Assembly (NCBI GenBank): GCA_013400115.1
Contig: VXBP01007525.1
Location: 1 to 64,000, forward strand
Length of the DNA stretch: 64,000 nucleotides
DNA from: Rhinopomastus cyanomelas
Taxonomy: Eukaryota > Chordata > Aves > Bucerotiformes > Rhinopomastidae
Reading direction: 5' to 3'
This document shows positions 1 through 11,449 of the stretch, in pieces (position 1 is the first letter of the stretch; the number at the start of each line of letters is the position of its first letter). The position numbers and the translations under genes are program-made. The notes below the pieces were generated by a model that ran no database searches, was not told the origin of the DNA, and worked only from the letters and a program-made list of their open reading frames with translations.

Positions 1-40
1 GTCCTTTCCAGCCATGATGTTTCTATAATTCTATGATTCT
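1..40 (+). mobile_element. CR1 LINE 3' tail, cut by window edge
   Basis: The first 40 bases are the extreme 3' end of a CR1 non-LTR retrotransposon, ending in two imperfect copies of the ATTCTATGATTCT-type terminal repeat. The segment TTTCCAGCCATGATG matches, in reverse complement, the tail of the minus-strand copy at 60876, so both belong to the same tail type. The rest of the element lies outside the window. It carries no coding capacity. Confidence 0.8.
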
Positions 41-289
41 AGAAAAATTATTATAAAATCTTTTATGGTAGGCCTATTTGAGAGTGATTCTTTAAGGTTG
101 TCCTTTTAATATACAGCATGATCAGAGGGTTAGAGGAACTTTCCTATTCCCCAAAGATATTCTGGTAGTGAATGAAAAGAAAATTAAGTAGAAAAGCCAT
201 CCAGAAGAAAATCTGCATGCCAACATTTCATAGTAGCTGAAAACATCAAGTGTTAACTGTCTGCACAAGTATTCCATCTGCTTCAGAAT

Positions 290-410
290 ACTGTGGTCCC
301 TTCTAATTCAGACTGACTGTATGACTTGGTCTAGCGATCCTGCTGTGGTAGGGAGATTGGACTAGATGATCTTTTGAGGTCACTTCCAATCCCTAATGAT
401 TCTATGATTC
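290..410 (+). mobile_element. CR1 LINE 3' end with part of a duplicated tail
   Basis: This is a 5'-truncated CR1 ending in the terminal repeat ATGATTCTATGATTC. Reading 5' to 3' it holds the end of a first tail module (GTCCCTTCTAA), a spacer (GACTGTATGACTTGGTCTAG) and a complete second tail module containing GGACTAGATGATC. The same module-spacer-module order occurs in reverse complement at 13842 and 55635. There is no coding sequence. The 5' limit is approximate. Confidence 0.85.
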
Positions 411-1640
411 AGTTAGTTAGAAGAGACTGAGCTGAAAATTAAAATAAATGAAGATAATTAGTTTTGTTTGGACAAAGTTCCATCTTCCTCTGAGCATCTA
501 ATTATTTGGGTTACAAAAGAGAAGGTGTTTGGAAGGATTAGACAGTAGCATAGAGGTCAGATATTCTGACCACAAATATTGCATTTGAGAGGGATTTGAT
601 TGTAGTCACCCCACATCCTGACGCTATAACCTGAAATTCTGGAGATGTAAGCCTGCTTTAGATTTTTCTCAACCAGATTTCTAGAGCATGTACTTTATAC
701 CATTTGATGCAAAAAATTAGGGAAATCTCAAAGTGATTTATGTTATCCACAAAGAGGTTCTGGTTTTATACAGAGTGTAGTGGAGCTTCCGAAAGGGTCC
801 ATAAAAGTACTGAACTATAGAATCATCTTACAAATACACTGTCATGGCATCCTCAGAATTATCTAGATGTGTACTTTGATGTGGAGATGGGAAGAAATGT
901 TTTAAGAGATCTAAGTGAAGGAAAAATAAAATGCCACTGCCTGAAGGAAACTGAATTAACTTTCTGACAAATGCATTTTAAAGCATTTAATTTGCTTTTA
1001 CCCAAAACAATGTAAAAAGCAGTTTAGTCTCTTTCCTTTTCTATGATGAAAGATTGTATTGTTTGGCACATCAGAGAAAAATATCATAAACATACTCAAT
1101 TTCTGTCTTATTTGATTAATTTTTATCTTTTTCCCCAAAAAAGCGCTGAATTGCTTAGTACTCCCTTTATTCAGGGCTTTAATAATTTAAAAAGACACTT
1201 ATAAAAGCATAAAACAGCCAAACAACTCACAAAGCACAAATAAGCCTGTCTGAATAATGTGAACTAGAAGGCAAGTTCTAAACCACAGGTTATTATGTAA
1301 AAGTTTTGTTTGTTTTGTAAAAGGCTGGCAGATGAAAACTTTATGTGCTGCCTTTACACAGAGAAGAGAATTAAAGCTGACTGTAAGTGTCATCTCTCCT
1401 GACACTTCTGGCCACAGTCAGATTAAGGAGGCATGGCACAGCTGCCTTTTCCTGTTGTGCCACACAGCAGAGAGCTTGAGAACACAGAAAGAACCTTGGG
1501 TCCGATACCAGTTCTCCCTGTAAGGCTGGAAGCAACGCAAATCAGGGAATGGCAGAAAACCCAAAAAGCTCGGCTATGCATTTTCTTTTCACAGGATCCA
1601 ACTCATGATGCTACAATATAGCTCAGGATGTGTTGATATC
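411..1640. other. Unique AT-rich sequence, no gene seen
   Basis: No repeat or exon is recognised here. The few short open frames (up to 68 codons, overlapping on both strands near 1200-1620) show no domain and no family resemblance. There is no transfer RNA fold or strong promoter-like element. Confidence 0.6.
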
Positions 1641-1785
1641 TTAACAGGCTGCAGTAGTGAAGTCACTATCCCTAGAGGTATTAAAAAGACACATTGATGT
1701 GGTGTTTAGGGGCATGGCTTAATGATGGCCCAGAAGTGTTGGGTTAATGGTTGGGCTTGGTCTCTTCCAACACAAATGATTGTGA
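1641..1785 (+). mobile_element. CR1 LINE 3' fragment, old
   Basis: The fragment begins at a diverged AACAGGCTGC, the usual start of the end of CR1 ORF2 and its 3' untranslated region. It runs through a GTGGTGTTTAGGGGCATGG-type segment and TTGGGTTAATGGTTGG, and ends in a degraded terminal repeat (AATGATTGTGAT). About a dozen bases are missing after AACAGGCTGC compared with other CR1 copies in the window. The divergence suggests an old insertion. Confidence 0.75.
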
Positions 1786-2058
1786 TCCTGCATTGACACA
1801 GAGGAGCAGTAGTTGCAAGGCAAGAGGACAACAAGAACATACCCAGTTATTGTTCACCAGAGGATTTTTCTTCACCTGCAGGAATTCCATAAGTTTTTAT
1901 AAACAGTTTATCTCAAACAGCCCACTAAGGACAGCAAAGAGAACAGGTTTCCAGAGACTGTTACCTGCTCTGCAACAAAGGGAGGCCCTGAACTGGAGTG
2001 GCCAGAGCAAGCTTTCCCTGTTCTGGTAGGTTACAGAATCTGCATAGTGTACTCACCA
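1786..2058. other. Spacer between two CR1 copies
   Basis: This is unique sequence between two plus-strand CR1 fragments. A 92-codon frame (1751-2029) begins inside the preceding CR1 tail and has no recognisable domain, so I do not call it a gene. Confidence 0.5.
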
Positions 2059-2483
2059 GGAACACTTGCTTTATGAAGAGAAATTGAGAGATCCGGAACA
2101 ATAATCCTCTCAGCTTGGAGAGGAGAAGGTTACAAGGGGATTTAATCACTGTGTATAAATGCATAAAGTCTGGGCGTCAAGAAGAAAAGGAAAATCTCTT
2201 TTCACTTGCTCCGTGTGACAGGATAAGAGGTAATGGGTGTAAGCTGGAGCACAAGAAGTTCCATCTCAATATGAGAAAAATAATTGTTACTGTAAGGGTT
2301 ATAGAGCACTAGAACAGGCTGCCCAGGGAGGTTGTGGAGTCTACTTCTCTGGAGACTTTTAAGACCCATCTGGATGTGTTTCTGTGCAACCTGCCTTAAG
2401 TTTTATGGTCCTGCTCAAGCAGTGGGGGTTGGACTCGATGACCCCTATAGGTCCCTTACAACCCTTAATGATCTGCATATCTG
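2059..2483 (+). mobile_element. CR1 LINE, ORF2 C-terminus and 3' end
   Basis: This is a 5'-truncated CR1 copy. The frame from 2115 to 2312 reads as the last part of ORF2, downstream of the reverse transcriptase core. It contains RRLQGDLITVYK, DRIRGNG and KFHLNMRK, all typical of this end of CR1. A frame break follows at the point where related copies read WN-LPREVV, although the DNA (AACAGGCTGCCCAGGGAGG) is still clear. The 3' part contains GGTTGGACTCGATGACC and ends in a degraded terminal repeat near 2480. It is non-functional and fairly old. Confidence 0.9.
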
Positions 2484-4842
2484 CATATAATCTCAGTGTT
2501 TTCTCTTCCAATATTTAAAATAATTTATTTATGCTGATTTCACTTAGTTAAATAATGAACTGAATGGTTCTGAAAAGAAGTAGTTTGTTAAGAAAAAAGG
2601 TCAGTGCCCAAATATTTTTTTTATTTGTACTAAGATTCCTGCTTTCATATTTAGTATGGACTTCTGTATCATATCCAAAGAGGAAGAGTAGAGTGAGGTT
2701 TGTCTTTCTATATGATATATAGAGTTGAAAGGTGACCTATTTCCTATGGCATCACTGAACATTAGTTGTATATATAACTATATATATATAGTTCTGTATA
2801 GTTATATATATAGTTCTATATGTCGTTTTATATATATAGTGGCATATAGTTATTTTGGTTTGGAACAATACTGAATGACATAAATACTATCAAACTTTTA
2901 TATGTTGCTGTTTTATTGTAAAAGGCATAGCTACTTTGAATATAATCAGGCATTAGATAATGTGTAGTAAAAAGCATTTTATGAGCCATAGTTAAGTGTG
3001 TTCCCAAAAACTCCTTATTTTGTGCAAAATATTGTGACGTTCAGTTAAGAGCGATGCCATAACAGTTGTTCTGTGCGTGTAAGAAATCTTTCTACATGTC
3101 TCCGTGTAACTCAGCTCACACCAGTCTAAATATTTGATGCAATATTTTACAGTTTGAGGCTTAACATTAGTTTTAAATTCCCTAAACTAATAATTGAATC
3201 TTTAAAACTCACTAAACAAAACAGTTACCCAAGTGGAAAACATCTTAAAAGCATTCTGAAGCTGGGAATAAAGCTTTATTAAATACAACTGTTCTGACAC
3301 GATGGATGTACTTAACATAACACCTATGGGCTTGCACTATTACTGCTCCCTCGAACAATTCCCTAAGTAGAAATATATAATTTAGCACACCAAGGTTTCT
3401 TAAAATATAATAATGTCTTACAAGTTTGTCAGTGTCTATCAGCTCTAGCTAAGCTCTTAGTGGGAAGCACCTCTGTCTTCAACAAAAACAATGTAATTGA
3501 ATCTAGAAGGTTGTTTTAGTGAATTTATGAAAACTATTTAAGACATAAAGCCTAGTGTCTGGAAAAATCTGTTACTGACTTCCATACACCAGGGTCCTCA
3601 GCAAATTGAGCAGAAAGGTTTGGTACGGAATAGTGAAAAGTACAAAGTATAAGCAATTTAATATCAGTTTCAGTTGGGTCTTTTCAGTTCACATATTATA
3701 TCAGAAAAGTTTGCCTGAAGAAAGTTTTCATTAAGGACATTTCAAAGAAAAATACTTTCAGGCAGAGAATTTTCTCAAGTAAAATAAATCTTCAGTCACA
3801 TACAAGTGGTTTAGATATAGGAGAAGCTAGTCACAACAGCAAATCCTGCATTCAACAGAAAGACAAGTCATCAAAAGGTCTAGGTAGACACCACAAAGAA
3901 AAATAAATTCTATGATGGGAACAATCTGTCCACACTTGCTTTATACAAGGAGAAATTTTTCATGTGAGTATCAATAATCCACATTCACAGACAGCTTGAC
4001 ATTGTCTTCATAACTTCTGTCAGTTTTGACTCAGGACAAGAGAAGAAGAAGCAGGGTTCACTTTGGGCCAGCAGCACAAGGGCTCCACATCCACAAGGGT
4101 TTGCCATCCCCACCGTCTCCATTTTTAGCTCATTGGATTTTAGCTACTTTTAGGTGAGAGGGACATAGTTTTCCCTTTACTGTCAGATGTGTCCTTGTGG
4201 AAACCTTTTCCTCCTTCCTTTCTTTGCCTTCCTTTCAGGAGTATCTCTAAACCCCATCCACCTTGTCTAGCAGCAGGATTGCCCAAGTATCACATTGTGT
4301 TATGGGTCAATGACCAAATCTGCTAAGGGCAGTGAGTAAAGGATGTCTGTCTATGACAAACCCATGCTGTCCTGCCCTTGCTCTCCCCTTCCTACTGGAG
4401 AAGACACTTGGACTATAAGCAATGATTCTGGAGACAGTTAAGGACTGGGGGAGTAACGTCCCTCATGCAGGACAGATTGTGAAAGTATGCTTGTCTTGAA
4501 TAAATAAATTTGATGCTCAGAGATGTTTAACACACATGCAGTCTCGTTAAACCACACTCTTAAATCTTGTGTCTTTCTTCACCATATGCGACATGGTTTT
4601 TCTCTTTGAAACTATTAAGGGAAGTTGACCTTTTGAGCTTACATGCATTCCCTCTGTTGAGTTTTTAGACTCATCCTACCGTGTCACTGCTTTCCCGAGG
4701 ACGACCATGGTATATAAATAGCCAAGATCAAAAGAGGATTCTTCTGATCTAATTGGCAATTTGTCTTCTTTGATTATATGATAAAATGGTAACTCATATA
4801 TATTTGCTACCTCAACTTTAGCAGAGTTGAAAGTAGTAAGCT
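2484..4842. other. Unique AT-rich sequence with a TA-rich patch
   Basis: Apart from the TA-rich stretch at 2767-2850, I recognise no repeat or gene in these 2.4 kb. 4000-4450 is somewhat richer in G and C but has no usable open frame. There is a TATATAAATA-like string near 4710, but nothing around it suggests a promoter. Confidence 0.55.
2767..2850. repeat. TA-rich simple sequence
   Basis: This is an interrupted array of TATATA blocks separated by AGTTCTGTATAG and AGTTCTATATG-type segments. Much of it is self-complementary and could fold into hairpins. It is typical degraded microsatellite sequence with no sign of function. Confidence 0.8.
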
Positions 4843-5277
4843 ATGAGCCACTACGATGATCAAAGGCTGAAGCACCTTCCTTGCAAGGAGGGGCTGAGAG
4901 ATCTGGGTCTGTTCAGCCTGTGGGGGAGAGGAAGTGATCTCAAATACTTATAAATATCTAAAAGAGAAGTGTGAAGATGAAGGGACCACACATTTCTTGG
5001 TGATGCACAGGGGTAGGAAAAGGGGCAATGGGCATAAATCAGAACACAGAAGATACAATTTAAGAATTTTTCTTTATAGAAAAGTTTTTTTACGATGAGG
5101 GTGACAGACTGCCAAGGAACAGGCTGCCTGGAGAGGTGGTGGAATCTTCAACTTGACAGACACTCAAAATCCACCTGGACATGTTTCTGTGTGATCAGCT
5201 ATAGAAGAGCTGCACTGGCAGGGAGGTTGGACTTGATCTCAAGAGGTCCCTGCCAACCCATAGCATTTTATGATTCA
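4843..5277 (+). mobile_element. CR1 LINE, diverged ORF2 end and 3' tail
   Basis: A degraded CR1 copy starts around GATGATCAAAGGCTGAAGCA, which encodes the conserved region just after the reverse transcriptase domain. It continues through GGGTCTGTTCAGCCTG, AACAGGCTGCC and GGTTGGACTTGATCTC, and ends in TTTTATGATTC. Several frameshifts and stops break the frame, and only a short meaningless frame (5095-5298) remains. Divergence from intact copies marks it as one of the older insertions in the window. Confidence 0.85.
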
Positions 5278-5989
5278 GTGTTGTTTAATGATTTCTAAAT
5301 GAGCCCTCATTTGAAGACTGGAATAACTGCAAAGTTTGGAAACATCTGGTACTAATCTAATACCTACTCCATTCTGAAAACAGATTAAACACTGCAGCAA
5401 CGGGTGGTGCAAACACTAGTAAGTCAATTTTAATAAGAGAGGTCAACACCTTCAGCTCCTCATTTTTCTTTCCATAAGTACTAATAAATTCCTCTCAACA
5501 GGTGTGGGTTTAGGATCTATAATTACATTGTTCTCAAGAAAATTCTAGTAGTTACATGTTAAAAATATCTTTTAAAAGGAAAAAACTTCCAATGCTTGAA
5601 ATGTCACCCCTGACTTTCTCTACTGTTTTCTTTTTACAAGTATTGTTTATGTCAAGACTATTCACAAGGATCAGACTGGAAGTACCACACGTTGCTTACT
5701 ACTTCTGTAGAAACAAAAGTCTTTCCTAGATTTACTGCAGTTTTTGTCCAGCATAATCTTAACCTTGGTGTTAACTAGCACAAAAATTCAGTTTCTTTTT
5801 GCATTCAATCAATACACATCCTTATTTCTACAAAGCAGTTCTACTTAACTGCTGGTGGCTCTCAAATGTTCGTTCTACCTGATTAAATGACTACTGAGGG
5901 AGGGAAACTACAGCCTAAGACATAGTAAAGAGAAAAAACACAAGAGTGGAGCCTCACTACAGTCTGCCAGGACACTCCCTCTAAAGAAC
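5278..5989. other. Unique sequence, nothing recognised
   Basis: This is AT-rich unique sequence between two CR1 copies. There is no open frame of interest and no RNA-gene-like structure. Confidence 0.5.
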
Positions 5990-6626
5990 CTGCAGCAACC
6001 CCGGCCACCAGTATAGGTTGGGGAACTGACCCAGTAGAGATCAGCGTAGGAGACAGAGACCTGGAGATCCTGGTGGAGAGCAGGATGACAAGAAGCGAGC
6101 AATGTACCATTGTGTTCAAAAAGGTCCAAGGCATCCTGGGATGCATCAGAAGGGGACTGGTTAGCAGATCAAGAGAGGTCCTACTCTCCCTCTACTCTGC
6201 CCTGGTGAGACCACATCTGCAATATTGTGTCCAGTTCCTGGCTCCTCATTTTAAGAGGGATATAGAGAGAGTCCAGTGCAGAGCCACAAAAATAATGAAG
6301 GAAATGGAACATCTCCTTGATGAAGAAAGGCTGAGGAAGCTGGGTCTCTTTAGCTGGGAGAAACATAGACTGAGGGGTGACCTCATTAATGTTTATAAAT
6401 ATGGGAAGGGTGAGTGTCATGAGGATGGACTCCGGCTCTTCTTATTATCATCTAATGATAGGAACAGGCTTCCCAGGGAGATTGTGGAGTCTCCTTCTCT
6501 GTAGATGTGAAAACCCACCTGGACTTGTTCCTGTGCAACTTTGTCTTGATCAGTGTGATCCTGCTCTGGCAGGGGGATAGGACTAGATAATCTTTCAAGG
6601 TCCCTTCCACAATGTTCTGTGATTTT
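5990..6626 (+). mobile_element. CR1 LINE, longest plus-strand copy, ORF2 remnant
   Basis: A 5'-truncated CR1 of about 640 bp. An open frame at 6073-6504 (143 codons) reads as the C-terminal part of the CR1 ORF2 protein. It contains the hallmark SALVRPHLQYCVQFLAPH, then RATKIMKEMEH, DEERLRKLGLFSWEKHRLRGDLINVYKY and a C-terminal NRLPREIVESPSL. About 30 codons are missing between the GLRLFLLSSNDRNR region and LPREIV compared with the copy at 44916, so the frame survives despite an internal deletion. Upstream, GTATAGGTTGGGGAACTGACC corresponds to the segment before this region. The 3' tail ends near TTCTGTGATTTTC. It lacks the endonuclease and catalytic reverse transcriptase and is not autonomous. 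Confidence 0.92.
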
Positions 6627-8509
6627 CTTTTCAGGTTATTTCACTACTTGATATGCTGCAGGTTTAATTTTTATATTCATTTGTTATTCTTAATTTTCCT
6701 TGTAACCACATAGTGTCTGGGACAAATTTCTTGACTTTTGAATACTTCATACTTTAGTGTTCTTGTTTGAGCACAACCTAGGTGAAAGGTGCTTTAAAAA
6801 CCTTTAAGCCAAGACATTTTCCTATGCCTTTTACTCTCATTGAAGCCTTTTCTATGTCTGCTTCATGAGCTATTTCTACAGAAATCCTGGGGGTTATTTA
6901 TTGTTGAAATAAGAAATAACAAAGCAAACACACTCAAGGGAGTATTCGATTTAACAATCGGGGAAAAAAGGAAAACAGTAATGTCTGAATCAATAAAGAA
7001 ATACTTTGTCCTCCATCGTGCTGTGCAGGGCATGGAAGGTCCAGTACAGAAGCAAATAAGCTAACTGTTATTATTCTGCAGGGACAGGAGTCTAAATAAT
7101 CCCTTATTCCCGTTGCCTGCGACACTGAGCTGATTATGGCTGAGAGGTGGTTCTGCAGGATGGGCACAAATAACAGAAGAGGGCATTTTCACAGCAAATC
7201 ATGAGAATACATGAAAATTTCAGATCCCTGGAGGGTCTGTTGAAGAAGGCAGCCCAATCCAGTCACAGTCTTGGACAGAGGGGGAACACATTAGCTACAG
7301 AGCAACAGGGGTATCCTAGGATTGGGTAGCCTCTCGCAGGGAAAGCGTAAGGCAGCTTTCCACATATTTCTGTAACACTTCCAGCCAGAAGCAGACTACT
7401 GCTTGGTATTGCAGCCCACCAATGGAATAAAAAATAGGTTTGCTCTCCCGTGCAGGATACATTTGTCCAGCAATGCCAAGTGACACAGCAGACACTCTGC
7501 ATGCGCTGACCTGTAGTATCTAGCCACCTTCATCTGCATTTTGTCAAGTCCTCTCTGAATATCGAACTACTTCAACACGCAGTATATTACTCTAGCCTAC
7601 ATTGCTGCCCACTGCCCCAGCTGTTAGTCAAAGCCTACGTCAAGACTCCTACCTGCTGTCTTAAAATCAGGTGATCTTATCAGAAATGTCACTCTAAGAG
7701 TTTGGATTGCTGGGGAAACTATGTGCTCCAAATAATTTAAAACTTTTTTTCCTGTCCTAAATTTTCTCTCTTGGACTCAAATATTTCCTCTGTAGAAATT
7801 TCTCTAGATCCTGTCCTACATTCTTTTAGCACAGCTGGGTATCTGCTTTCTGACCAGGAGGTCTTTTTAGTTCTAAGAGCCTTTTACTGACTACTTGCTG
7901 TAGAACTACACAGTTCTTTGTTTATTTATTAATTATGAATAATTAGAGAGGATACTCCCAGGAGAAAGACCTGTTTTTTCCAACGTGGGTATTTTAAGAA
8001 CATTCATTTTTATATAAGACCCACTAAGTCATCCTCATTCAATGAATTTTTAATTCATTTGAACCTTGGGTACATTTGTAAATGACTATTGTAGGCATGT
8101 TTAGAAGGACAACTTAAAACAAAACACAAGACAATTGAATTAAAGAAAGACAAGTAAATCCACCTAGAAACACATTTCATTAAAATCTAAGTAAGAAAAT
8201 GAAAACATAGGGTTTTAAAAAGTCTTATTGATGTATAGTTTTCCCGATACCTACATACCACTTGTGTCCTGAAGAAAATATACAAGTTTTCCTCCATTTT
8301 ACTTACACATATATTAAAAAGTTGTTTTCAAAACAGAACCTTCCTGGTTTTTTTTCAACTATACTGATATAATGGTATTAGTATTGATTTAGCTTACTTT
8401 TTAAATTATTTTGCACTTATATGCCAGGTCATAGGAGTTGTCAGCATGAATCACATTATGGCACAATAGCTGACGTAACAGTAACAGAAAAGGCATCCTC
8501 TTCCCTTTA
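6627..8509. other. Unique sequence, no gene seen
   Basis: No exon or known repeat is recognised. Frames of 74-79 codons at 6840-7502 on both strands have no domain. A 35-bp segment at 7076-7110 weakly resembles 13556-13590. 7200-7500 is richer in G and C and has an AATAAA-like string near 7427, but nothing ties it to a transcript. Confidence 0.5.
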
Positions 8510-9055
8510 ATACAGGCCACCTCATCAGGATGGGGAAGTTGAAGAGGTTTCCACAAGCAGTTGAAAGTAACCTCTCAACCACAGGCCTTGGTCATTATGG
8601 GGGACTTCAATCTCCAGTGTATTGATGATAATGTTTTGACTCATGTGGTGAAGGAGCCAAAAAGGAGAGGTGTTCTGCTGGACTGGTACTGGCAAACAGG
8701 GGACTGGAAGAAGGTGCTAAGGTTCGGGGTAGCCTGAACTGTAGTGATCATGAGAAGACAGTTTAGAACCAAGAGCATTAGACACAGTAAAAAGCAAGAT
8801 CACAGCTCTGGACATTAGAAGGGTTAACTTTAATCACTTCAAGAAGCTGCTTGAAAAAATACCATGGGCTAGAACTCTATAAAGAAAGGGTCTCAAGAAA
8901 GATGGTTTTCAAAAAACGCTTCCTCCAAGCTCAGGACCAATGCATTCCTAGAAGCAAGAAATCAGGAGAGGCAAGCAGGAGACCCGCATGGCTGAGCAGG
9001 GAGCTTCTGAATAAACTTAAGAGGAAGATGATATACTGTTGGCAGGATTACTAAA
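8510..9055 (+). mobile_element. CR1 LINE endonuclease-region fragment lacking 3' end
   Basis: This piece comes from the 5' half of CR1 ORF2, unlike the other CR1 pieces here. The translation shows the endonuclease motif GDFNLQCID near 8600 (GD-N being the conserved part), then LTHVVKEPKRRGVLLD, a TVVIM corresponding to the SDHE region, and after frameshifts an open frame at 8851-9054. That frame includes KKRFLQAQDQCIPRSKKSG and RRPAWLSRELLNKLKRK, the linker between endonuclease and reverse transcriptase. The frame is broken several times and the conserved SDHE histidine motif is not intact. Neither the reverse transcriptase nor the 3' tail follows. Confidence 0.85.
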
Positions 9056-9470
9056 TTATTCTTAAAACAAAGACATTTACTCATATTTTGTTAAGGGCCA
9101 CAATAAAAATTAGTTTCGTTTTGCAAACCAAATACACCTGAATTGAAACGTATTGTCTCCCAGGAAATTTTGTGGAGAATCACTCACCTGGTATAAACTA
9201 AACACTTCAGTGTCGCAAATCAGGAAGAAATGCCACCAGCATTGTATGGCTGATGTATAAGGGGCCCATTTTGACTGATATTTCTATCTTGCTATTTATA
9301 CAGAACTATTTTTCTGATAGATTTGGTCAAGTGGATTTACTAAAGAGCTAGGTACGAGGAGTTTATTTTGGGAGTACCCCACTCATACCACACTCTGCTA
9401 CAGGTGCCAAAAGCGTTATGGCTCCTAGAAGGAATTCAGACAGATTTCTGCAGACTGGGCGGTTTGGGAA

Positions 9471-9500
<30 letters not shown>
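9471..9500. repeat. Compound (TA)n(CA)n microsatellite
   Basis: About eight AT units are followed directly by about seven CA units. The run is uninterrupted and likely to vary in length between individuals. Confidence 0.95.
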
Positions 9501-9501
<1 letters not shown>

Positions 9502-9752
9502 TTTCATGATCTTCCACTTTAGAGGAAGCCTTTAGGCAGCTGTATGTTTGTGTCTGGAAATATGAGGCGATTATAAATAAATAAAAGAGGATCTGAAGCA
9601 TTTATCTGTAAAATAATTGGGGGGAAATAATTGATATTAATATTTAAATTCTATCTGAGATGTAATCGCACACTTCACTATATTACTCAGCAAATATCTG
9701 AAAGCCAAGTACCTTTCACAAGACTGCAAAGTTGTAAAAGAAGAAAAATACC

Positions 9753-9764
9753 TTTTTTTTTTTT
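9753..9764. repeat. Poly-T run
   Basis: Twelve consecutive T bases. This is simple sequence, with no retrotransposed gene copy evident next to it. Confidence 0.9.
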
Positions 9765-11146
9765 GGCATAAATACATAAACCAAAAGACAGAGTGAGGTT
9801 TATATCTCTGACAAGAATCAGAGACTAATGGGTCAAGGTCAACAGAGCTGCAAAATCCCTCAGGGAGAAATCCAACTCATTTTACTTTAATTGACTAATT
9901 ACTTAGGTGTTTAATCTACATAGTCATCCCAGCTCTCTTTATAGTCAATGGAGGGAGCAAGGCAACCTCAGAAGGAGTTTGTACTGAAAGGAAGCTAAAA
10001 GACCAGCTGCCAAAACTACTTGTCCACTGATTATAAGGATGCTTAAATGATGGTTTCAGGTAAGGTTATAACTTCTGGACAAGAATCAATTGAATAGATC
10101 CCACTCATTATGACTCCTTTCATGTCTAGTGCTCTCTTATCCACTTAAAGAAGGGTTGCCTGCAGGTCCTGTTGCAGAATCTGACCTTACTCTTACAACA
10201 TGGGACTCTTTAGAATGCATTAGGTGAGATTCAGTCCAAGGTAGAGTCCATGCCTCAGTGCCTGCATCTCCCTAATCTAAAAAGAAAATCTTAGTCGTTA
10301 TTCCTTATGGGAGTGATACACAGCATCTCACGAACAGAAAAGCCAATGCACGTTTCGAATACAGTCTCAAAAGGAGATCATTATGTATATCATTTTGTAT
10401 AAACATAGTCGTCAAGGGAATTTAGAATAGATTTGTACCAACATTTTAATAAGTTTCATAAGAAAGAGGTTCATCAAATAAAAATAATGAATGATGGAAT
10501 TAAAGAACCACTGAAAATTGCTAATGTGTTTAATCATCTCAACATCTATATTTATGTATGACAAATTTGGATGATATAGTGGGTGTAATTCCGTTTTGAG
10601 TCTCTGAGCAGGGATTGCATTTCAATACTCAGCAAAGCCAGAGCTCGCTTCCTCTACAGGCAGACAGAAAGCAGAACTTCATGACCATTTGTGTGAGGGC
10701 ACTTGAAAGCTTCTCTGACATCAAGGTATTCAGTTTATCCACTAGAAAAAAGCCATAAGTGACCTAAACCAAAAAGATTAGGGCTCTGTGAAGTGAATGC
10801 ATAACAAACCTGTAAGGTGTAATCAATGCTGACAGTTTTTGATGAGCTGAAGCCACAACTAAGTGGCTTGTCCATTAATCTAGTCACTCACCTATGCTCA
10901 CAAGTGCCAAATCCAAGAACATGCACAAAAAGGACCTAGGCAAACAGTTAGCTCAATCTGTGCCATAAACATGAAGACTATCTGATCAGTTGCCTCAGAG
11001 CACTGAGGATTTCTAAGGACGAAACCAAGACTATAATTTCTGGCCTTGGTGTTTACTGCATGATTATAACTTTTGTTTGCTTTGACCCAGAGTATCACAT
11101 CTCTCCATCTTAAGCAGGACTACTGTACAGGAGTCCCCAACATGAG

Positions 11147-11449
11147 GATATAGATGCATTGGAGCAGGTCAAGAGGAGGGCCACAAAGATGATCAGAGGT
11201 ACAGAGAAGCTCTCCTTCAGGGAGAAGCTGAGACAGTTGAGTTTGTTTATTCTGAAGAAGAGAAACCTGTGAGAAGGCATTTTTCTGGCCTTTCAGTATC
11301 TGAAGAAAGGGACTTTTTACAAGGATTTGTAATCATAGAATCATTAGGGATTGGAAGGGATCTTGATCATAGCACAAAGTATGACAGCTTATAACTGACA
11401 GAGGAAAAACTTAAGTTTGAAATTAGGAAGGACTTCTTCACTATGTGAC
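11147..11449 (+). mobile_element. Old CR1 LINE interrupted by a second CR1 tail
   Basis: The host element reads GATGCATTGGAGCAGGTCAA, AGGGCCACAAAGATGATCAG and GAGAAGCTGAGACAGTTGAG, the usual run of CR1 ORF2 after the reverse transcriptase. It then reads GGGACTTTTTACAAGGATTTGTA up to 11330. After a 40-bp foreign insert it resumes at 11371 with AAACTTAAGTTTGAAATTAG and AGGACTTCTTCACTATG. The coding frame is destroyed. The 3' end of the host element is missing after about 11449. Confidence 0.8.
11331..11370 (-). mobile_element. 40-bp CR1 3' tail nested in an older CR1
   Basis: The string AATCATAGAATCATTAGGGA followed by TTGGAAGGGATCTTGAT is the reverse complement of the last 40 bases of the CR1 tail type seen at 13842, 47730 and 55635. 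It interrupts the plus-strand CR1 on both sides cleanly, which makes it a separate, later and extremely 5'-truncated insertion. Confidence 0.8.

Larger units (their letters stand above)
9056..11146. other. Unique sequence with two simple repeats
   Basis: These 2.1 kb hold a compound TA/CA microsatellite (9471-9500) and a poly-T run (9753-9764). I see no exon, RNA gene or interspersed repeat otherwise. Confidence 0.55.

Noticed and set aside
5883..6146. 87-codon minus-strand frame
   Set aside because: Largely antisense to the CR1 at 5990; no independent support.
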